A stretch of DNA of 13,530 nt from JAXDLH01 sp034666705. GTDB taxonomy: Bacteria > Chloroflexota > UBA6077 > SHYK01. The position numbers and the translations under genes are program-made. The notes under the pieces were generated by a model. It did not search any database and was not told the DNA's origin. It worked only from the letters and a program-made list of their open reading frames with translations. The stretch is from the NCBI GenBank assembly GCA_034666705.1, contig JAXDLH010000186.1:1-13530 (forward strand), in the 5' to 3' direction. Of the stretch, positions 1 through 4,937 are shown piece after piece (position 1 is the stretch's first letter; each line of letters opens with the position of its first letter).

Positions 1-1
1 C

Positions 2-82
2 GATCTGCAGACGCGGCCACGGGTGGTGACGGGCCGCACGGCCGCCTGGATCTCGGCCCGCGGCCTTCAGGACCACGCATGA
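2..82 (+). CDS. C-terminal end of an upstream gene (partial, unidentified)
   Basis: A reading frame that is open from the first bases of the window ends at a TGA at 80-82, giving about 26 C-terminal residues (it ends ARGLQDHA). The stop shares the ATGA overlap at 79-82 with the start of the HAD hydrolase gene, the usual layout of translationally coupled genes. The fragment is Arg/Ala-rich and too short to assign to a family. The frame of the HAD gene is also open here, so the overlap rather than openness alone is the main support. Confidence 0.5.
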   Translation, partial: DLQTRPRVVTGRTAAWISARGLQDHA

Positions 83-879
83 CGGGCCAGCACTCGCCCT
101 GGGCGCACCCATTCGCCTCGCCACCCCCGCGCGGCCTGCGCGCTGTGGTCTTCGATCTCGGCGGCACGCTGATCGACTACCGCGGCGGTTCCGATCGCTG
201 GCCTGCGATGGAGCGACCGGGTATCGAGTCGCTGCACACCTGTCTCACCGCGGCGGGCTATCTATTGGATGCCGACCTGTTCCACGACGCGTTTGTCCGG
301 GCGATGGACGCACGGTGGCAGGCAGCTACGGCGGGAATGGGCGACCCGCCGACGCTGCACAGTCTGATCCTCGAGGTGTGCAGCGCCGCGGGGCACAATC
401 TCGCAGACGACGTGCATCAGGCCGCGGTCGCCGCCTACCACCAGCCGATCGCCGCTCAGGCGGTAACCCGTCACGGAGCCACTGACGTGTTGGGCTGGCT
501 GCAAGCGCATGGCGTGCGCCTCGGGCTCATCTCGAACAGCGTCTGGCCAGGCGACGCGCACCGCCTGGACCTGGAGCGCCACGGTCTGGCGCAGTTCCTG
601 GACTTCACGGTGTTCTCGTCCGAGTGTGGCTTATGGAAACCCAACCCGGCCATTTTCTGGCACGTGCTCGAGCGACTGGGCGTCGACCCGATGCACGCGG
701 CATTCGTCGGCGATCGTTTCGCCGAGGATATCGGCGGTGCGCAAGCGGCGGGCCTGCACCCGGTATATATCGAAGGCACCACCGACTACGAGCACATCGA
801 CCCGGCGGCGTACCATCCTGAGGCGCGCATCACGTCGCTCGCCGAGCTCCCGGCGGCGCTGCGGCGCATCTTCAGCTAG
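79..879 (+). CDS. HAD-superfamily hydrolase
   Basis: This is a 266-residue cytoplasmic haloacid dehalogenase-like hydrolase, probably a phosphatase of subfamily IA. Motif I is VFDLGGT (nucleophile D26). Motif II is the Ser in LISNS (S152), motif III is K187 in WKPNP, and motif IV is GDRFAEDIGGA (D212, D217). Residues about 45-130 form a helical cap insert, as in C1-cap HADs. The position two residues after the nucleophile, usually Asp acting as acid/base, is Gly28; the DLGGT form occurs in many HAD proteins, so this does not mean the enzyme is dead. ATG 79 is chosen because it follows AGGA (69-72) at 6 bases and overlaps the preceding stop; no earlier ATG, GTG or TTG lies in frame within the window. 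The substrate cannot be told from sequence. The gene is convergent with the Lon-domain gene. Confidence 0.9.
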   Translation: MTGQHSPWAHPFASPPPRGLRAVVFDLGGTLIDYRGGSDRWPAMERPGIESLHTCLTAAGYLLDADLFHDAFVRAMDARWQAATAGMGDPPTLHSLILEVCSAAGHNLADDVHQAAVAAYHQPIAAQAVTRHGATDVLGWLQAHGVRLGLISNSVWPGDAHRLDLERHGLAQFLDFTVFSSECGLWKPNPAIFWHVLERLGVDPMHAAFVGDRFAEDIGGAQAAGLHPVYIEGTTDYEHIDPAAYHPEARITSLAELPAALRRIFS

Positions 880-904
880 TTGCGAAGCTGATTGCCAAAG
901 GAAG

Positions 905-931
905 GGAACGTTCCGCAATTTCTCAATTGCG
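905..931. terminator. Small hairpins between convergent genes, possible weak bidirectional terminator
   Basis: In the 43-base gap between the HAD gene and the minus-strand Lon-domain gene there is a 10-base palindrome GGAACGTTCC (905-914). It is followed by a 7-bp stem, CGCAATT/AATTGCG, with a TCTC loop (914-931). The second stem overlaps the minus-strand stop codon (923-925). Neither is followed by a clear T-run, so terminator function is only suggested by the position between converging genes. Confidence 0.3.
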
Positions 932-1621
932 CGAGAAGGGACCGAGATTGCCCGCGTGCCGTGCCTTGAGGATCTGCTCGACGGTCTGGCATTCGCGCTC
1001 GAGGATCTTCTTCTCTTCGGATAGACGCGTAACCGTCGAGGTAAGCTCCAGCAACCGCTGCCGTTCCGAATTGCGGATGCGCAGCGCCGATCCGACCACG
1101 AAGGAAACCCCTTCCGGCTCGTTGGGAAGCTCGAGCGGACTCAAATCCTGCTCCGACGCCACCTGTACCATCGCCACATAGCGCTGAATCAGCGGGGTGA
1201 CCTCTTTGGCGAGTTGCTCGGCGGAGGTTGCAGCCGTAACGTCGGCATCGTCCGTGAGCGGCTCGACGTCTGCCACAATGTATGACTGCTTCTCGCTCGA
1301 GTAGTGGAGAAGCCGGAACCGGTCGGTCCCGACCGTCACGACGTTCATGCGACCATCGTCGAGCCGCTCGACGCCGACGATGCGGGCCATCGTCCCCACA
1401 TCGAATGGCGTGGCCGGCGCGCCGACCTCACGACCCTCTTTGATGAGCACCACGCCGAATGGCCGCTCCTCGCGGACACACGCCCCGATCATCTCGCGAT
1501 AGCGCGGTTCGAAGATGTGCAGGGGCAGCGGCATGCCAGGGAAGAGCACGGTGTTCAAGGGGAACAGGGGGATCTCTTCAGCCACCCACATATCTCCGCG
1601 CGTTTCGATGATTCTACTCAT
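923..1621 (-). CDS. Stand-alone Lon N-terminal (substrate-binding) domain protein
   Basis: This 232-residue protein consists of the Lon N-domain alone. The signature IPLFPLNTVLFPGMPLPLHI lies near the start, followed by FEPRYREMI, a beta-rich PUA-like part, and a helical C-terminal part (LPNEPEGVSFVVGSALRI, then a charged helix to the end). The AAA+ and Ser-Lys protease domains of full Lon are absent, so it is not a protease. Such proteins are often annotated 'LON peptidase substrate-binding domain' and are thought to bind proteins or peptides; no specific role is established. The open frame continues upstream to 1966, but that extra stretch is Arg/Pro/His-rich and crosses the SigR-type promoter, so ATG 1621 is preferred. 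An ATG 10 codons further in, just before WVAEEIPLF, is also possible. No strong SD precedes either. It is divergent from the sigma factor gene. Confidence 0.88.
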   Translation of the reverse strand: MSRIIETRGDMWVAEEIPLFPLNTVLFPGMPLPLHIFEPRYREMIGACVREERPFGVVLIKEGREVGAPATPFDVGTMARIVGVERLDDGRMNVVTVGTDRFRLLHYSSEKQSYIVADVEPLTDDADVTAATSAEQLAKEVTPLIQRYVAMVQVASEQDLSPLELPNEPEGVSFVVGSALRIRNSERQRLLELTSTVTRLSEEKKILERECQTVEQILKARHAGNLGPFSRN

Positions 1622-1679
1622 AGGCGGCTCAGGTCGAGAAGCTTCCTGATCCGAGCTCGAGTTGCGGTTTTCACACGGC

Positions 1680-1705
1680 GGAATGAAGCATGGGGCGGGT
1701 ACGTT
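1680..1705 (+). promoter_or_regulatory. SigR/SigH-type promoter, GGAAT-N18-GTT
   Basis: GGAAT at 1680-1684 is followed by exactly 18 bases and then GTT at 1703-1705. This matches the consensus known for Streptomyces SigR and mycobacterial SigH promoters (GGAAT/GGAA, 18-19 bases, GTT). It points toward the SigR-like gene, which is the expected place for positive autoregulation. Transcription would begin near 1711-1713, leaving about 140 bases before ATG 1850, or about 40 before an in-frame ATG at 1751. The match is by eye; a motif this short occurs by chance in long sequence, and the position is what makes it persuasive. Confidence 0.6.
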
Positions 1706-1849
1706 ACAAGCAATGGTGCACAGGCACGGCGTCGCCAACTGCGCGGTATCATGTGGGTGCACCATATCGCCACGGGCCGCAGCATGAATCGGATCGCGAG
1801 CCGGAACGAGGTCTCGGGGTTCGGTAGGGGAATGGCGGCCCCGAGAAGA

Positions 1850-2497
1850 ATGGTAGTTAGCGTGGATGCACTCTTGGTGGAACAACCGATAGAGGACCGT
1901 GTGCCCGAGACGGGACCTCCCGCGGGGGCAGAGACTGGATTTACCGATGAAGAGGCGCTCGAGCATATCGACGCTCTCTATCGTACGGCCCTTCGGCTAA
2001 CTCGGAACCCAGCGGACGCAGAAGATCTCGTTCAGGAGACGTATCTCCGGGCGTTCCGCTTCCGCGATCGGTTCCTGGCCGGCTCGAACCTCCGAGCTTG
2101 GCTCTTCAAGATTCTGAGCAACGCGGCGATCAGCCGCTTCCGGCACCTCAGCCACGAGACGGGAGACCGCTCCCTTGACGAGATGGGCGAATTCGACCTG
2201 CATGCCCATTCGGTCGATGGGGGCGGCGCGCTGCGCGAAAGCGCCGAGGAAGAGGCGCTGAGTCAGATCCTCGACGTCGACGTGCGGCGTGCGCTGGAGG
2301 AACTGCCTGAGCAGTTCCGGCTGGCACTGCTCCTCTCGGACGTCGAGGGGTTCTCGTACAAGGAGATTGCCGACGTGCTCGACGTGCCGCTGGGCACGGT
2401 GATGTCACGTCTGTTCCGCGGTCGCCGCATGCTGCGGGCGAAGCTGGAGGAATACGCTCGGCCGGCGGCGCGTCGAGGGGAGGGATCAAACCAATGA
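1850..2497 (+). CDS. sigR: SigR/SigH-like ECF sigma factor (redox-stress type)
   Basis: This 215-residue group 4 (ECF) sigma factor directs RNA polymerase to stress promoters. Region 2 spans about 38-105, with LTRNPADAEDLVQETYLRAF and then NLRAWLFKILSN. Region 4 spans about 140-205, with LPEQFRLALLLSDVEGFSY followed by the helix-turn-helix KEIADVLDVPLGTVMSRLFRG. From memory these blocks match Streptomyces SigR very closely, including ALRLTRNPADAEDLVQETY and the GTVMSRL.RGRR run, so the SigR/SigH subgroup is a better fit than ECF in general. The start is uncertain: ATG 1850 (GAGAAG immediately upstream) and ATG 1832 are nearest the homologous part, and in-frame ATGs at 1784 and 1751 would add 22 or 33 residues. 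The open frame runs back to 1304, but that is antisense to the Lon-domain gene. The stop overlaps the anti-sigma start (ATGA, 2494-2497). A SigR-type promoter lies upstream. Confidence 0.93.
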   Translation: MVVSVDALLVEQPIEDRVPETGPPAGAETGFTDEEALEHIDALYRTALRLTRNPADAEDLVQETYLRAFRFRDRFLAGSNLRAWLFKILSNAAISRFRHLSHETGDRSLDEMGEFDLHAHSVDGGGALRESAEEEALSQILDVDVRRALEELPEQFRLALLLSDVEGFSYKEIADVLDVPLGTVMSRLFRGRRMLRAKLEEYARPAARRGEGSNQ

Positions 2498-2715
2498 ACT
2501 GTAGTGAAGCCGAGGCTCGCCTGAACGAGTTCGTCGATCGTGAGCTGAGTGAAGCCGAGGTTATTGAGGTTCAGCACCACCTCGACTCGTGTCCGCCATG
2601 CCTGCGGAGGTATCGCTTCGAGTCCCATCTGCGCCGCGTGGTGCGGCTGGCGTGCAGCGAGATGGCCCCGGACTCGCTGCGGGCGCGCATCCTCGACGAA
2701 CGCCTGCACATTTAG
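2494..2715 (+). CDS. rsrA: RsrA-like zinc-binding anti-sigma factor
   Basis: This 73-residue soluble anti-sigma factor of the ZAS family has no membrane segment. It carries the H-x3-C-x2-C zinc motif (H29, C33, C36, in HHLDSCPPC) plus an N-terminal C3 within NCSEAEARLNEFVD. These line up with C11, H37, C41 and C44 of Streptomyces RsrA, whose cysteines hold zinc when reduced and form a disulfide on oxidation, freeing SigR. C54 sits where RsrA has its CC pair. It is shorter than RsrA (about 105 residues), lacking mainly the disordered tail. A purine-rich SD (GGAGGG, 2479-2484) lies 9 bases before ATG 2494, and the start overlaps the sigma stop, so the two are probably translationally coupled to keep a fixed ratio. 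The redox-sensor role is inferred from the conserved cysteines and the SigR-like partner. Confidence 0.9.
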   Translation: MNCSEAEARLNEFVDRELSEAEVIEVQHHLDSCPPCLRRYRFESHLRRVVRLACSEMAPDSLRARILDERLHI

Positions 2716-2775
2716 CAATCAGAGTTCCTCGTCACTCTGGTCACCGGTGGTGCGCTGTGCGCCTGAGGGGTGGCA

Positions 2776-2784
2776 TGGTAGACT
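2776..2784 (+). promoter_or_regulatory. Possible extended -10 promoter of the zinc-ribbon gene
   Basis: TGG-TAGACT fits an extended -10 element (TGn followed by TAnnnT), about 75 bases before the zinc-ribbon gene and after the anti-sigma stop. No convincing -35 hexamer is seen. The 143-base gap 2716-2858 otherwise holds only a short CCCGGCCGGG palindrome near 2791-2800 and the SD at 2847-2851. Confidence 0.3.
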
Positions 2785-2846
2785 TTCTGACCCGGCCGGG
2801 CAGCGTCGCGATCTTCGTGGGCGCGCTTCGGCCCACTTCATCCTAT

Positions 2847-2851
2847 GGAGG
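2847..2851 (+). promoter_or_regulatory. Shine-Dalgarno GGAGG that points to an ATC start
   Basis: GGAGG is followed by a 7-base spacer and then ATC at 2859-2861. This is an ideal SD distance for a start at ATC and far too long (37 bases) for the first conventional in-frame start, GTG 2889. An in-frame TGA at 2853-2855 excludes any earlier start. Confidence 0.6.
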
Positions 2852-2858
2852 TTGACCC

Positions 2859-3293
2859 ATCGCTCGCTGTGAAGTCTGCGGCCGCATCGTGAAGCAGCCC
2901 TCGCGGTCCATTATCAATGGACGCATCGTATGTTCGACCCACAACCCCCGTCCCGACCAGCGCGCCCACCGGCGCGACGAGCGGCCGCCCCGGCGCATGG
3001 ATGGTCCGGAGTATGTGCCAGCCGGCATGCCAGGCGCTCCCATGCATGCGCCGGCGTATGCGCACGCCCCCGCCCCTGCACCAATGGCGGGAGCTGCGCC
3101 TCAGGCAGCGACCACACCCGCCCCTGTATCACCGGTAACGACGTCGCCCGTTGAAACCAGCGCGGCCCCGCAACCTGCAGAGCCCGCGGTCGAGACGACG
3201 GCAGCGCCCGCTGCATCCGAACCGACGGTCTCAACCGCCGACTCGAGCGTTGCAGCCGAGGCGAGCAGCGTGTCGAGCACCCCTGTCGCCTGA
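2859..3293 (+). CDS. Small zinc-ribbon protein with disordered Ala/Pro/Thr-rich tail, likely ATC start
   Basis: This is a protein of about 144 residues of unknown function. Starting at ATC 2859 it begins (M)ARCEVCGRIVKQPSRS and carries C4-x2-C7-x17-C25-x2-H28, a compact treble-clef or zinc-ribbon-like motif that should bind one zinc ion. An Arg/Asp-rich stretch (residues about 31-47) follows, then a low-complexity tail rich in Ala, Pro, Ser and Thr with no predicted fold. The first conventional start (GTG 2889) would remove the first CxxC and break the zinc site, and it has no SD; the GGAGG at 2847-2851 fits the ATC exactly. ATC is a very rare bacterial start, so a one-base assembly error (ATG read as ATC) is equally plausible. 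The position just after sigR-rsrA hints at a stress link but does not prove one. Confidence 0.7.
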   Translation: MARCEVCGRIVKQPSRSIINGRIVCSTHNPRPDQRAHRRDERPPRRMDGPEYVPAGMPGAPMHAPAYAHAPAPAPMAGAAPQAATTPAPVSPVTTSPVETSAAPQPAEPAVETTAAPAASEPTVSTADSSVAAEASSVSSTPVA

Positions 3294-3372
3294 TCGGCCC
3301 CAGTCCTGATTCGCAACTCCGGTCCCTCCGCCGGGTGGTTAACCCGTGATCGGAGCTGGCCGGAGGCGTGTG

Positions 3373-3378
3373 TATAAT
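3373..3378 (+). promoter_or_regulatory. TATAAT -10 box upstream of the MoxR-VWA unit
   Basis: A perfect TATAAT lies about 155 bases upstream of the AAA+ ATPase gene in the 240-base gap 3294-3533. A good -35 at 16-18 bases upstream is not apparent (the region reads about ATCGGAG). The implied leader of about 150 bases contains the direct repeat GGTCCG (near 3480 and 3511) and no obvious riboswitch fold. Elsewhere in the gap is a small palindrome GGTTAACC (3337-3344). Confidence 0.4.
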
Positions 3379-3522
3379 GCCTGGAAGTCGCCGAATCCGG
3401 AAGGGTGGCGTTCTTTTCCAGGCGTAGCCGCGGCGAGCTTTCTGCCCTCCTCCCGTGGTCGACGCGTTCGTGCCCTACCGGTCCGAACGCCAGGTAGTGG
3501 TACGCGATACGGTCCGCGGACG

Positions 3523-3528
3523 AAGGAG
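3523..3528 (+). promoter_or_regulatory. Shine-Dalgarno AAGGAG that decides the ATPase start
   Basis: AAGGAG ends 5 bases before ATG 3534. Two GTG codons in the same frame (3528 and 3531) overlap or abut this site and would leave no spacer, so ATG 3534 is preferred. Confidence 0.7.
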
Positions 3529-3533
3529 TGGTG

Positions 3534-4928
3534 ATGAACAGGCCTCGCACGCTGGGTGAGCTGCAGCGCAGCGGCTATCAGACGATGTCCGTCAAGGACG
3601 AGATGCGCAAGAACCTCGCGGACCGAATCCGCAAAGGCGAGGAGCTATTCCCCGGGATCGTCGGATACGACGAGACCGTGATCCCGCAAATCGAGAATGC
3701 CATCGTCTCCGGTCAGGACATCATCTTCCTCGGCGAGCGCGGTCAGGCCAAGACCAGAATTGCGCGCAGTCTCATCAACCTCCTTGACGAGGAGGTGCCG
3801 ATCGTCGCCGGGTCGGAGATCAACGACGACCCCTTCAAGCCTATCAGCCGCTATGCCATTGAGCGTATCGAGGCCGAGGGTGACGATACCGAGATCGCCT
3901 GGGTGCCGCGCGAGCGGCGCTATGGCGAAAAGCTCGCCACCCCGGACACCACGATCGCCGATCTGATCGGCGAAGTCGATCCAATCAAGGTGGCCGAGGG
4001 GCGCTACCTCTCCGATGAGCTGACGATCCACTACGGCATGCTGCCGCGCACCAATCGAGGCGTCTTCTGCATCAACGAGCTGCCCGACCTCGCCGAGCGC
4101 ATCCAGGTCGGCCTCCTGAACATCATGGAGGAGCGCGACGTGCAGATCCGCGGTTACAAGCTGCGGCTGCCGCTCGACGTCTTCATGGTCGCCAGCGCGA
4201 ACCCTGAGGACTACACGAATCGTGGACGCATCATCACGCCGATCAAGGACCGCTTCGGCTCCGAGATCCGCACGCACTACCCAAAGACGATTGACCACGA
4301 GATCGACATCATCAATCAGGAGTCCGAGCAGCCGAAACTGCCTGGCATGCAGGTCGACACGCCCGCGTACATGAAGGAGATCATCGCTGAGCTCACGCAC
4401 CTGGCCCGCAAGAGCCCGGACATCTCCCAGCGCTCCGGAGTCTCCGTCCGCGTCTCCATCTGCAACTATGAGAATCTCGTCGCCAACGCCATGCGCCGCG
4501 CCCTGCGGCTCAACGAGACCGACGTTTCACCGCGCGTGAGCGATCTGCCTGCGCTGCTGGCATCGACCAGCGGCAAGATCGAGCTCGAGACGGTTGGCGA
4601 CTCTCGCGAGGATCGCATCGTCGAGAAGCTGGTCCAGGGCGCCGTGCTCAACGTGTTCAACCGCAACTTCACCACCTCTGAGTTCGACGATCTGGTCAAA
4701 GCATTCGAGGGCGGCATGAACGTCGAGGTCGGCGATACGATGGCCTCGATGGACTACATGCTCCAGGCCTCGTCCGCCGTAGGCTTGAAGGGAGCCGTGG
4801 CCAAGCTTGGCGCGCAGAACAATCCGGCGAGCATCGCCTCGGCCGTGGAGTTCGTGCTCGAGGGTCTCCACCTCAATCGCAAGCTCAACAAAGACCGAAT
4901 GGAGCACCGCGCCCGGTACCGAAGGTAG
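3534..4928 (+). CDS. MoxR/BchI-like AAA+ ATPase (Mg-chelatase-type, paired with VWA protein)
   Basis: This is a 464-residue cytoplasmic AAA+ ATPase of the MoxR/magnesium-chelatase branch. Walker A is GERGQAKT (residues 67-74, K73). The Walker B-like segment is VFCINELPDL (177-186), sensor 1 is in VASANPED (N223), and the arginine-finger region is TPIKDRFGSEI (R240). The second Walker B acidic residue (E182) is present, but the usual Asp before it is Asn181; I recall this INE form in relatives of this subfamily, so it is probably a family trait. The C-terminal half (about 285-464) is a helical lid plus an extra helical region longer than in small MoxR proteins. Such ATPases act with VWA partners to remodel proteins or insert metals, as BchI does with BchD. 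The next gene, 9 bases downstream, encodes the VWA partner. No chlH-like gene is present, so a pigment role is not supported. Confidence 0.9.
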   Translation: MNRPRTLGELQRSGYQTMSVKDEMRKNLADRIRKGEELFPGIVGYDETVIPQIENAIVSGQDIIFLGERGQAKTRIARSLINLLDEEVPIVAGSEINDDPFKPISRYAIERIEAEGDDTEIAWVPRERRYGEKLATPDTTIADLIGEVDPIKVAEGRYLSDELTIHYGMLPRTNRGVFCINELPDLAERIQVGLLNIMEERDVQIRGYKLRLPLDVFMVASANPEDYTNRGRIITPIKDRFGSEIRTHYPKTIDHEIDIINQESEQPKLPGMQVDTPAYMKEIIAELTHLARKSPDISQRSGVSVRVSICNYENLVANAMRRALRLNETDVSPRVSDLPALLASTSGKIELETVGDSREDRIVEKLVQGAVLNVFNRNFTTSEFDDLVKAFEGGMNVEVGDTMASMDYMLQASSAVGLKGAVAKLGAQNNPASIASAVEFVLEGLHLNRKLNKDRMEHRARYRR

Positions 4929-4937
4929 GTTCCCCGA

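Noticed and set aside
1304..1749. Long N-terminal extension of the sigma factor (open frame from 1304)
   Set aside because: Most of it is antisense to the Lon-domain gene and upstream of the SigR-type promoter, and ECF sigma factors do not need it. It reflects scarce stop codons in GC-rich DNA.
1622..1966. N-terminal extension of the Lon-domain protein (open frame to 1966)
   Set aside because: The extra 115 residues are Arg/Pro/His/Cys-rich, unlike any Lon-domain start, and they run antisense through the sigma gene's promoter and first codons. The family start fits ATG 1621.
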